A DNA stretch of 64,000 nt, from positions 162,727 to 226,726 of the forward strand of contig QKWP01000636.1 in NCBI GenBank assembly GCA_003550325.1, in the 5' to 3' direction. Shown here in pieces: positions 33,415 to 44,700 of this stretch; the stretch's first letter is position 1; each line of letters begins with the position of its first letter. Made by a program: the position numbers and the translations under genes. Source of the stretch: Gigaspora rosea. Lineage: Eukaryota; Glomeromycota; Glomeromycetes; Diversisporales; Gigasporaceae. Below the pieces are notes generated by a model that worked only from the letters and a program-made list of their open reading frames with translations, was not told where the DNA came from and searched no databases.

Positions 33415-34737
33415 TTATACACCAGCACGAATAGTTAAAAATGCGAGAGCAATTGAAGCAATAGCAATGGAGGCGACTTTCCACCAAGGATTTTCAGGGA
33501 GGTAATAACGTTTTTGTGGATAAATACTTGTGACGTGAAGGTCTAAATAAATATAGTAAGCATAGCAAGGGTATGTAAAACAGTAACTGAAAAAGAACCC
33601 GAGAAGTCTGTGATAATGAAGAAATAAAAGAAAACAAATTTAGTATATAAATATGATTTATATTGTAGCAGATAAGGAATGTAAAAGAAATGGAATAACT
33701 TACGCTAAAAATGAAAATCTATAAACAGTAAAAACGATATTGCCAGCAACATGAAAGACAGCACCAACAACTAATAATAAAAGTTGGTGTGGATGATTAA
33801 GTATCGCATGATAAGACTTATGATGAGCAATAGGATCATCTTCATTTTCAACAACAAGTTCATCTAAATTGTCACGATTTGCACCACCAAGCCTAAGCTC
33901 GCGTATAGTAGTTATATATACACGAGCGAATTCAATAATAAGGGCCCAGTCAAAGACCAAACCTGGATTTAATTTAAATAGTCATGAAAATGAATACAAA
34001 TACACATTAAAATAATAATAATAATAATAATAATAATTTACCTTGGCCTTTGAACCACAAAGCATCATAAGGGAATTTGAATAAAATGCAGGTAACTGTA
34101 ATTGTAGCAATGTAAGCTCCAAGGACAGGCCAAAATGCAGCAGATTTAATTCTTCCACCAGAACCAAGCATAACAAGAATAGTGAATTCAGCAGCATTAT
34201 GAAGTACACCAACAGCTACCCATATTTTACCAACACCAACAAGGAATATGGTAACACCAGCTAAGAGAGTCATCACAATATAAACAGACAAGACACGGTC
34301 AAAATCGATTGTTGGAATTGAAATAGCATCTCTATCACCTACGCTATAAAAACGTGTGATAAGTTTACGATTTGTAGGAGGATGATATGCCCATTTTATT
34401 GCATAATAACTGGAAAGAATTAAAAGAATTTGATTGAATAATAATGTGGCATCAAGTTGGTTAGCATCGAATCCTAATTTATTATTTTAATATTAAAACA
34501 ATAATTCATTAATTAATTAAATTAATTTTTTAATTTTTGGTAGAAATAAAAAAAAAAAAACAAAATGAAAAAATAAATAATATATATACCATCTAGTTCA
34601 GGAAGCCATGTTAAATAACCAGTGAACCGGTAACGGGCTTGTTTTGGAATTTCAGGATCAATTCCATGGAAAGAAGCGAGCACAAGTATTAATGCTATAA
34701 CAGATAGAGAAACAGCAAGGCAAGCACCAATCTTCAT
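33415..34737 (-). CDS. Multi-pass membrane protein, four exons, 343 residues
   Basis: Exons 34590-34737, 34042-34473, 33704-33962 and 33415-33607, with introns GT..AG at 34474-34589, 33963-34041 and 33608-33703. The spliced length is 1032 nt and all phases agree, giving MKIGACLAVSLSV ... LTIRAGV-stop. Hydrophobic segments suggest 7-8 membrane spans: residues ~5-22, LLFNQILLILSSYYA, VLSVYIVMTLLAGVTIFL, LGAYIATITVTCILF, HQLLLLVVGAVFHVAGNIVF, FSYCFTYPCYAYYIYL and ASIAIASIALAFL. A long hydrophilic loop (ELRLGGANRDNLDELVVENEDDP) lies in exon 3. I do not recognise the family. The first segment could be a signal peptide or a signal anchor. It looks intact and is one of the few host genes here. Confidence 0.8.
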
Positions 34738-36932
34738 TTTTTTATTCCTGTTTTTGTCGTTACGAAGAGAATTTCTTTCGTGAGATAATTCGTGAGTTTC
34801 TAAATGAGCATTTCACAATCCTTAAGTATTTATTTTGTACGCATCACATTATCCGGAAAAGGTTTTATACGTATACGTATGCACTTACATAAAAGTATAA
34901 ATAAAATTAGCCGCACTTTAAAGCCAAAAATTATGTTACATTGTGTTAAGATATTCCTAACGCTAAAGTGTTAATAACGTTAAAAAAAAAAAAAAAAACG
35001 AATCATAGAGAACTTCAGGCGGTAAATAATATTTTTATTATTTTACATTTGTGAAACTATTTTGAATTATCTAATCTCAAGTTACAAAATGTTTTCACAG
35101 TGCATTTTGATTTAATCAAAAAAGAAAAAAATTTTTTTTATGGCCATATTGTTGGACAAACGATTAATTTATCATAATGGCTAACACTAATTTATAACGA
35201 GAGAGTGACAAAAAAATGTAAGTACAATCAATTAATTCTTATGACAATCAATTAATTCTTATTATGATTTAAAGTTTTTTTATCAATTTGTGTTAATCGG
35301 ATAACACCATATTAAGGTAAAAATAATCAATTAAAGTTAGCCAATCTCGGACTGATTTTTGAGCCTAACACTAACTCTAAATATTTTTGGAAATTAAAAA
35401 TCAGCCCTCATTTTTTTTTCCTTATTGTTTACCTTATTTTTCCAATAAAAGATAAAAATTTTTTTTTTTTGAGAGTGATTAGATGATTGTAATGCCTTAG
35501 CATTCGAAATTTATTGACACATGAATTTTGGCCACTGGACAAAGGTAAGAGAAATTTTGACGTTATTGTTAGAATTATGTTATGGTTAGTTGATATCAAA
35601 AATTTTACAAGTAGCTAAAATTTTTGAGTTACGTATTAAGAAAAATTTCAATTAAACCCGTTTCAGTAATCAAAATGACTTTTGTTTTGGTCCAGGGGGT
35701 GTGCTTGGCGATCGATTAATGGCGATCGACCAGCAGCAACCCTTTATCGTCTCCTGTATCGCCTTCCTTACATCGATGCCACACTCTTTCTTCTATAAAC
35801 CCTGCATTATAACTAACTAAATATAAGTTATATACTGTAAATTAAGTCTATATATAAGTTATACCGTGTATTTTTTTTGTAGCCGTCAAATATATATATA
35901 TATATATTTATTTATTTATTTATTTATTTTTTATTAAAAAAAAAAAAATTGCTTTTTTTTTTTTAAAAAAAAACTTACAAATAGATATCAGATATATATC
36001 AATTTACAAATACATAAAACAAAAAAATTAGATCTAGATAACTTAGTTTAATTAAATTTTATAAAAAATATTTGCTACAGTTTAAAAAGTAATTTTATAC
36101 GTAAACGAACTTATTTATTTATTTTATTTGTTAAGGATTTAATATATTTGTACGTAGCCGCAACTACCTGTAGCCGCATTCCATAAGCCAATCAAAAATT
36201 TGGTAATAACAAAATTTTGATTATGAACCATCTTTTACGTCCTAACAAAAAAAAATTCCATACTAAATTTTGGTATAAACTATGCTTACGCCAATCCTAA
36301 CAAACCCTAACCTCACGATAACCTTAATCGTGAATTGTTTTTATAAAAAAAAATTTTGATAGTAACGACGTTACACCTGATCTTTATTTACGGCTATGTA
36401 ACCTATCGCTATGGCTACAAATATATATTAATTCTATTTTTAATTGTTAATAATATTAGTACAGATATTGTATATATTTTATATTATACAGTATATATAC
36501 TTTATAGTATATACCTTTCACAGTTAATATATCGAAGCCATCTTGTAATGACTTAAGAGTCAAAAAAACTTAAGATTTAAGCTCTTTTTTTTTTTTTTTT
36601 TTTGACTTTAAATCATTAAAATAACTTCAAAATTCATTAATATATTAGTTGTGAAAGTTAAAGCATTGAATTTCTTTAAAATATCAATCTGCTTGAATTC
36701 TATTTACGACAACCCATATAATTACGAAAAGAAATTAATAATATTTGGTGATAATATTGATCTAATTTTACCACTATTAGAACCAGAATAGCTTACTAAA
36801 CAACTTTCATTAGAAGCACAAAAAAAAATTATTTAGTAAAATAAAATTTTTCATTGTAAACTATATAGCTACATTCCAGCACTATAAAAAAAAAAAAATT
36901 AGCTCTGCACACATGTTACTACGTACCACACT
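34738..36932. other. Intergenic, upstream of the membrane-protein gene
   Basis: No gene. Long A/T tracts. A small GC-richer block at 35690-35790 has two GGCGATCGA(T/C) motifs. Pairs of GTAGCCGCA (36155-36180) and ACGGCTATG/TATGGCTAC (36390-36420) suggest a short decayed inverted-repeat element. A direct repeat GACAATCAATTAATTCTTAT occurs twice near 35240. Confidence 0.4.
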
Positions 36933-37003
36933 TTGGATTATCCACACTTAAGATTAGGATTATCCACACTTAAGATTAAGATTATCCACACTTAAAGATT
37001 ATA
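36933..37003. repeat. Three-copy tandem repeat GATTATCCACACTTAA
   Basis: Three adjacent ~24-bp units (GGATTATCCACACTTAAGATTA and variants). No other content. Confidence 0.8.
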
Positions 37004-37027
37004 GTTGGTGGTAGGGTAGAAAAGTAA

Positions 37028-38755
37028 TACAGTTACAGCACGTGCCGTAATTGTTTGTGTCTAATGTGTAATGTCATAATGTCGGTTATCGAAATGCCAT
37101 ATTGCCATTTCGAGCTGTTGTAATGCTGTTGGTGTATTATATGGTTTAAAGTAACTTTAAAGATACTATTAAAAAGAAAGGTCGATATCATATTTCGTTA
37201 TTCTTTAAATTAACTAACTTAATAAACATTAAAATTTCAGATTTGAATGATTTCACTGGATAGCTAGATGGATATCCTCCCATCACTATGTAGGCTAATT
37301 TTGTTATAATGTCATAATTAGAGAAGTTTCAGTGAATTATATATCAAAAATTATATATTGTAAAAAATATAAAATTTGAAACGTAAATTACATTTTATGG
37401 CTGTGATTCACAATGAATAGGCGAAAAGATTAAATGAAAGAAAAATATTAGGGATGACAAAAAAAATGATTTTTATTTTATTTAAATCAGGTGATGTTTA
37501 TAATTTAAATATGTCTAAACATCGCATATAAATATTAAGATAATAAACGTCACACATCAAGAATGGTAAATGATCTGGTCATTTGCCAATTTTTCAAAGA
37601 CCTCAAAAGACCTCAAAAATGACCGGTCATTTGAGGTCATTCAAATTTTGGGTCATTTGGAAATGACTCGTGACCAATGGCTACGGTCATTTCCAAATGA
37701 CCAGGGTCATTTGGTCATTAGGTCATTTTACATATAGTTAACATCCTACCAATCACGTCGATTATTAATTGACATGTCATTTGTAAATTCGAAAATGAAT
37801 TATATTAATTTGTAATTGGTAAATTATTATTTACGAACTTTTTTTTTGTTTAAAAAAGTAAATACATTATCTTTTGTCTAGTGTTTTTTTCTTAATCACT
37901 TTATATCTCAATTGGGTTGTCGCTTACAGGTATGGTAAATGACTTAGTTATTTAGCCAAAATACAAATGTCACTCATTTATCGAATAAAGATTGGTCATT
38001 AAGATTGGCTAAAAGTTATTAGATAATCAATTAACCAGAGTTAAATGACCTTCTTAAGTCATTTGAGTCATGAAATGACCAATGACTAGTCATTTGTCAT
38101 TTGAGTCATTTGGGTCATTTAAAGTCATTTACCATCCCTGTCACAAATTTCTTTCAAGTTTATCATTTATGAAAAATTCTCGTATATTTTCCGTTAAGCG
38201 TTAAGGGCTGAATACAATCAATAAATAATTACGGTAATAAAATTGAAAACCCAAAAGCCTTATTTTTCTTGACATTATTCAAATATTGTCATACCATAAT
38301 CTTAGCTTCGGATAATCGCATTTAGCTGCGACAGGTATTTATGCCTATGCATTGCCAAAACTTTATATTTTCTGGTTTTTGTAATGGAATTTAAAAGTAA
38401 TAATTCCCGCCTTAATTAATGAGTCAAATGTGTTGAAAATGCATTGAAAACTAGATGTCAATTATTTTAATCTATGAAAAATTTCAGTTGAGTTTTTATC
38501 ATTCGGTAACAAACTCTGCCTCAAATTATCTTTTTTTGTATTGCCTGTCAAAAACTTTATAACTATTGTAAATAAAGTTAAAAGTGTGCTTAGAATCTAC
38601 TTAAGTAGATTCTAAATTTAGCAAGATTCTATTTTTGACATAAGCATTATAATATTAGTTATGGCATCGCAACGTTCCAGCATTACAGAATTACGGCATC
38701 CCGACATTGTGCATTAAGGAATTGTGGCATTACAGCATATAATAATTGTGGCAGC
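37028..38755. mobile_element. Candidate element bounded by inverted GCCGTAAT/ATTACGGC arrays
   Basis: 37028-37130 carries TGCCGTAATT, TGTAATGTC and TGTAATGCTG motifs. 38655-38755 carries the same motifs inverted (CAGCATTACAG, ATTACGGCATC, GGCATTACAGCA). This is the layout of the other array-ended elements in the window, but ends and target duplication are not clear. It contains the hAT-type insertion 37558-38140. Interior non-coding. Confidence 0.4.
37558..38140. mobile_element. hAT-type MITE with GGTCATTT arrays, 7/8 TSD
   Basis: The left end CAAGAATGGTAAATGA and the right end, reverse complemented, CAGGGATGGTAAATGA match at 14 of 16. The flanks TCACACAT (37550-37557) and TCACAAAT (38141-38148) agree at 7 of 8. 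Both ends hold about ten GGTCATTT/AAATGACC motifs each, in both orientations. 583 bp, non-coding. Confidence 0.8.
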
Positions 38756-38985
38756 TTATAATGAAATCCAGATGAAATCCAGATTAAAATGAAATTATAG
38801 TATAAAATCTCGAAAACTAAATTTTTTTGGAGTGCATTGTTTTTACGGTTTAGGGTTAGGGTTAGGGTTAGTTTTAAAAAAAAATTTAATAAACAAGTTT
38901 TAGTGGGTTTTAGAAGGCTAGCAGGTTAAGTAGAAAATGTAAATTTCATTTTAAATTATGATCTGCGACAATAATTAATTCTACA
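38756..38985. repeat. Direct repeat copy 1 with telomere-like TTAGGG tract
   Basis: From CTTATAATGAAATCCAGAT to ATGATCTGCGACAATAA. It contains three TTAGGG units at about 38849-38870. Repeated at 39088-39296 with ~90 percent identity by eye. Confidence 0.8.
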
Positions 38986-39087
38986 TACCACACACTTGAT
39001 GGCTGTATTTCAGTAATTCTACTATCAACTATACATAAGATTATTATATAAATAGTTACGCAATGCTTTCTTTTTAATAAATATGGC

Positions 39088-39296
39088 AGATTATAATGAA
39101 ATCCAGATTAAAATGAAATTATAGTATAAAATCTCGAAAACTAAATTTTTTTGGGTGCATTTTTTAGGGTTAGAGAATTAGGGCTAGGGTTAGTTTTAAA
39201 AAAAATTATAATAAACAAGTATTAGTGGGTTTTAGAAGGCTAGCAGGTTAAGTAGAAAATGTAGATTTCATTTTAAATTATGATCTGCGACAATAA
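39088..39296. repeat. Direct repeat copy 2, abutting the LINE
   Basis: Same sequence as 38756-38985 (ATTATAATGAAATCCAGAT ... ATGATCTGCGACAATAA), with the TTAGGG tract degraded. The LINE insertion site lies immediately after its end. Confidence 0.8.
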
Positions 39297-39312
39297 ATAA
39301 ATGTGGGGACTG
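39295..39312. repeat. LINE target-site duplication, 5' copy
   Basis: AAATAAATGTGGGGACTG, identical to 47091-47108. Confidence 0.85.
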
Positions 39313-39734
39313 GAAACTCTTCTGACGATCTCTTGTACACAAAAATTCTAGGAAAGAAAAACAGTAAAATAGAAAATTTTTCATCTAAATAAATTTATAC
39401 ACAGCCCTACGGGCACTTGAGAACCTCACAAGAGCATAGAGTTAAGCAAAATTAAAAGCAAAAAAGAAAAAACAACCAACGTAGACACACTACACGCTCT
39501 CAAAACAGTCCTCCCTCTGGGAGAGAAAATACACAAGAGGCACCTCAAAACAGAGCACCAAATATTCAACACCACTCCCCACCAAATGGAGCCTAGCAGT
39601 GAACCACAATACACGGCTGACCCACACCCCAAGACCAACCTCTAACAAAAAGACCCCGCTCACTTGGCCCAGACGACACAATTCTCAATAATGAAAAAAG
39701 TGGCCAACTCAGCTTACCCCCGTCAGATTCATCA

Positions 39735-41782
39735 ATGACATCATCGCATCAAGGATCTACACAATCATGCATAGATCAAAACAATAAACCAGTTTTGGAC
39801 AAGAACAATGCAGAACCCGGTACCCAGATCTCCCAGGATTACCCGCCCCATGAAATTGAGCTACATGACTCTCAGAATACCGGATTACAATCTTCCCATA
39901 ATGAGACCCAAGCCTCAACAATGATATTTGACGAAAAGGATTTCTTTGATATAACTGACAGTGGTCAAATAATTATGCATACCGACTCCAACACTGAAGC
40001 CTATACAAAACCTGCTACACCAACTGCTCCAATAGACAACGATTATACACATAATCAAAATGATGACGTAGACATGGACTGCAAATCGGACCACACAGTT
40101 GAATCAACACCAATCCGACCCAAGACCCTAAGCTACAGCCAGGCCGTTAAACGAACCCGACCTCTGACTCGGAGTTACAAGAATTGATAACCTTATGGAC
40201 TAACGCCGTTGCAGAAGCACTACAAAAAATGAAAGAATGGACCTTCGATACAACTACATGGAATCCCGACAGAGTACTAAACGCACTCAAAGACAAAACT
40301 GAACTTCTGAAACTCTTCAACAATAAAATATCCTCCCGGCCCATACAGTGCAACATCCTTCCAGCAATTGGGCTAAAGTTCAAACATTGGGATACGGCCT
40401 TTTTTCGCACATTCACTAGAGACAAAAAGAGTAAGCTGGCAAACCAGATTGAATATGAAGAAAGCTTTAACAAAGCCCTAAGAACCTACAAAGGGCAACA
40501 CAACGTGACCATTACAAACAAAACCAACAGAGACCAGATTTACACGATGCTCAAGAAGAAACTGGCGGCCAATTACATCTCTAATCTGAACTTCACCACA
40601 TCAAATCCGCACCAAATCACTGCTACAATTTACTATTGCGCAAAATTCGCTCAAATGGAGGACCTGGTACCATTTGAATCAATGCGAAAGCTCCTTGGAG
40701 AAGCCTTATCTGACAACCTTGAACCACTACCAGACAATCCCGACTTAATCCCAAAACATATCATAGAATTCCTGCCATTTACTCTACCCCTTACCGAGCG
40801 TAAACACACAAGAGCAGTGGTGGCATCCCTTAGAAAAATCTACTCCTTTTCACATCTCCCCAGCTCCTACTTAACAGACAACAAATCATCTCTTCCCTAC
40901 GAACCTGCAGACCTACATAGCGCTGTCCGAGACCTTTTTCCAATTACCGACTATGATAATTTAGCTCGCCTTTCTGACTACAGAGCACAACTCAAAAAAT
41001 ACTACTACTTTGATCGCATCCCTCAGCAGTATTTTGACCTACTCATACCTGAACCCAGAGACCCTCTACCACTCACCCCACAAGAACTACCACAGAATCT
41101 ACACTGTTTGTTTCCAATAGACCCAATGCTTTCTCCTCAGGATTTTAAGAGCATGATAGATTTGCTACGAGAGAAATACAAATTCAGAAAACTTCCTAAT
41201 GATTACATAATTGCAAAACCCCCATTACCAACTGACTCCACAAAAATCAAGACAGAGCTGACTTATATATACCCTATCACTGATAAACAACTTGCAAGAA
41301 CTTTTATTCAAGAAATCAAACACAAATATAAATTCAGAATTCCTCTTCCCTCTAACATAATAGCAGTAAACCCGACAGATAAACCTGAACTTCCTACTAA
41401 GATCGAGGACATTAAAGAATACCAGATTACTATTCCAATAACCACACCCGGACAACTAGTGGACACATCATGATTACTGCGTGAGATCTACTATTTCGAC
41501 AAACTCCCCAAAGAATGGATTGAGATCACACCGAAGGAACTTACTCCTGACAACCATACCAAGCATAACTTACCTCCCAACCTAGAAGAACTTACAACAT
41601 ATATAACCAACAACATCCCAGCCATATCTACTCAAGTTCCCATATCCAGCTATGACACAGCTCCTAAAGTCATCAATAAAATTCAAGAACATTTCAACGT
41701 TACCCTTATTCCAAACTACCTGATCAATCTTCCCGATCTCCCACATCTGGAATGGGACATTTTTGACGACTCTTTATCATGA
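39735..41782 (+). pseudogene. LINE ORF1 with six helical repeats
   Basis: 39735-40187 encodes a Ser/Thr/Asp-rich, probably disordered N-terminus ending SYSQAVKRTRPLTRSYKN. The frame then shifts (about 40180) to 40184-41473 and, after an in-frame TGA at 41471-41473, stays open to TGA at 41780-41782. The region 40750-41760 holds six ~55-65-residue units with the pattern h-x3-(F/I)P(I/L)...hR-x2-Y-x-F-x2-(L/I)P-x2-Y (for example LFPITDYDNL ... YYFDRIPQQYF). No zinc knuckle or RRM is visible. The stop codon overlaps the ORF2 start as ATGA (41779-41782), suggesting termination-reinitiation. A nucleic-acid-binding chaperone role is assumed from the position. Confidence 0.7.
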
Positions 41783-44700
41783 GCGACTACCTTTATTCAC
41801 GTAATTACACCCGCACAGACGGGACTACTAACAATACCAACATTCCCTATCCAACAGATAATACAAACATAAACTCCCCCTCCACTACCCATACTCAGCA
41901 TACACCCAAAACGACCATTAACAACCTACCCTATCTCAACATCGCTACCCATAACGTCCAGGGCATTAACAACAATCTCAAACTAAAGATTTGGCTCGAA
42001 TACTGTAAAGAAAAAGGCCTCCATATTGTATCAATGACAGAAACTAAACTAGCCCAATCCAACGAAAAGAACCTCAACCTATCCAACCCCATATATCTAA
42101 TATAAACCTCAAACTGTGATAAAAATATAGCGATAAAACAAGAATCAAGCATGGGAACAGCTATCGCAATACAACCCTTCCTACAACCATACATACACGA
42201 TATTCGCACCCTTCCCAAAACAGCCATAATGATGGACTTTTTCTTTCCACACCACAACAGGACCCGCATTATATCAGTCTACCTCCTCTCCAACAATCTC
42301 CAACTCTCTCTAAATACACAGGCACTAGTATCAGACTGGATTACACAAGCCAAAGCAAAATCAATGAAAATCATAGTTCTAAAAGATTTCAATCATAACA
42401 TCTCTTCCTCTAAAACCCGGTCGTTCTCAATCCTAAATTTTATGAGCAACATTCACATGTTCAGTATGATGAACTACTTCAGTATCACTCAACCTACTTG
42501 GTCTAGATCAACTTCACACAGCCAAATCAATGACATCTGGGTTACATCAGATATTATTGCCCATTGCTTAAACATTACAACCATAGACCCAACTGGAATT
42601 ACTGATAGCGACCATATGATACTACATACCAAATGGCTTTTACCTTACACATTCCCCACACAAAGGAAACAAAGAACCTCCAGAAAAACCTTTCTCTACC
42701 ACAAAATGACGAAGGATTCTTGGGCAGACTTCACTTTCTACATCAGTAACCGCATGACGGAGCTTAATTTGAGCTGTAATACCCCAATAACAGACGAAGA
42801 GACACTAAATAGGCAATGGCACAAATGGAACATGGCCATTAAAGAAGCAGCGAATAAGTTCATCCCTACCTCTAAATCCACACCCCGAAAATTCCATGCC
42901 TTCAACCTCAAAGCCACAAAACTCCATCAGGCCCTCAAGATCGCCAATAAGATCAAAAGATTAACTCTTACAGACTCAACTCTAAGATCTTTAGTGGCTA
43001 TAGTCGAAGACATAAATGAAAAAATGAAGCAAATTGATGACCTAACCGAATATCCTACTTCTCGACTTAGTAAACAGAACCTGCAATCATACACATTCTC
43101 GCAAACCAAAGCATTAATCGCGGAACTATACAGAGGCCTTCACAAAGCTTGAAATTTAGAAAATAATACAGAACATAGAGAGCGTATAAACTACTACATC
43201 AAACGCAGGTACCAAAACTTCACCGACCATACCACTACAATGATAGACAGCATCTTAAGAAGACACACAAACAGAGTATCCCTCTCCAATATCCGCCTCC
43301 CGGACGCCGTCATAACAAAACCAACTAAAATCAAAGACAAAGTTAAGCAGCACTTTACCCAATGGACTAAACCTAATCCAACCAACAATGAGCACTGGGA
43401 AGCATGGACGGACCACTATGAACCACTATCACACATATCCCCAGAATGGTATTCGCCCCTCAGTTCATCTATTAGCAAGGAAGAACTATTAGAAACAATT
43501 ACCAACTCTCTCCCTACAAAAAGCCACAGGTCCGCAAGGCATCTCTAACGAAATACTAAGACAACTACCTTCCCATGCCATTGATACCTTATTAGATATC
43601 TTTAACATATGCACCAGTCTAGGCACTATTCCAAAAGCATGGAAACATAGTCTGATTTATCCCATTTTCAAAAAACAAAAATTCGAAGGCGAGCTGAACC
43701 AAACACGCCCAATTACCCTAATTGAGCACACTTGAAAAATCTTTACAAAAATTCTAACTAACCGACTCAATCAGATTCTGATGAGATACCCCATACTATC
43801 TCCCTCCAATTACGTCGCCCTACCTTACACATCAACTGCCCAACCTATCCAACACCTCACAAACATACTCGAGGGTGCATACATAAACAATAAAGAATTT
43901 TGGATATTGTCGCAAGACATGTCCAAAGCATACGCTTCTGTACATCTCCCTTTGCTCCACAAAGCACTCCTCAGAATTAAATGCCCTAAATACTACGGCT
44001 CGCTCATTACGAATTTATTCTTAAATAGAGAAAATAGAGTTATTACAGAATATGGATTCACAGCCCCTTACCTAGTAGGTGATGGCATCGACCAGGGCGA
44101 AACCATCACCCCCCTTCTATGGCCATATACTACGACCCTCTCCTACACAGAATTACAAAGGAAAACAAAGGTTACAAACTATATACCAAAACCCATCAAA
44201 CCCACTACCACTCTATACCAATATAGCCTGCCTAGCCTATATAGATGATACGACATGGGTAGTACACTCAAAAGAAGACCTAGAGAAAATTACACTACTG
44301 CTACATCCTTCTATGACCTAACTAACATCAAAGTTAATCCGACGAAATCCACGCTAGCAACAAACTCACCTGACCAAAATGCACATATAATTTTCTGGAA
44401 CGTACAAATACATAATATAGATAAAACTAAAGCCCTCAGGTTCTTAGGATGTTGGTTCACTAGAACACCAAAGCACTACCCAATCCACAAAATCGTTACA
44501 AATGAAGCCCTAGCAGACATACAAAAAATGCAACACGCCAAGATCACTGAAAAACAGACAATATATATCGTTAATACAGTACTGTTAACGAGGCTAGCGT
44601 ACCGAGTCCAAAATACCTTTCTCCCCCATTATCTATACGAAAAGATCACTACCAAATACACATTAACTGTAAAACACAAAGCAGGCCTAGCAAAATTGGT

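Noticed and set aside
38849-38870. A true telomere
   Set aside because: Only about three TTAGGG units, inside a repeat that recurs 330 bp away with the tract degraded, and followed by more sequence.
39426-39681. Minus-strand frames in the LINE 5' region, and other minus-strand frames at 40147-40473, 41225-41455, 41931-42269 and 46106-46564
   Set aside because: Shadows of LINE sequence; no similarity to ORF1/ORF2 and no initiation support.
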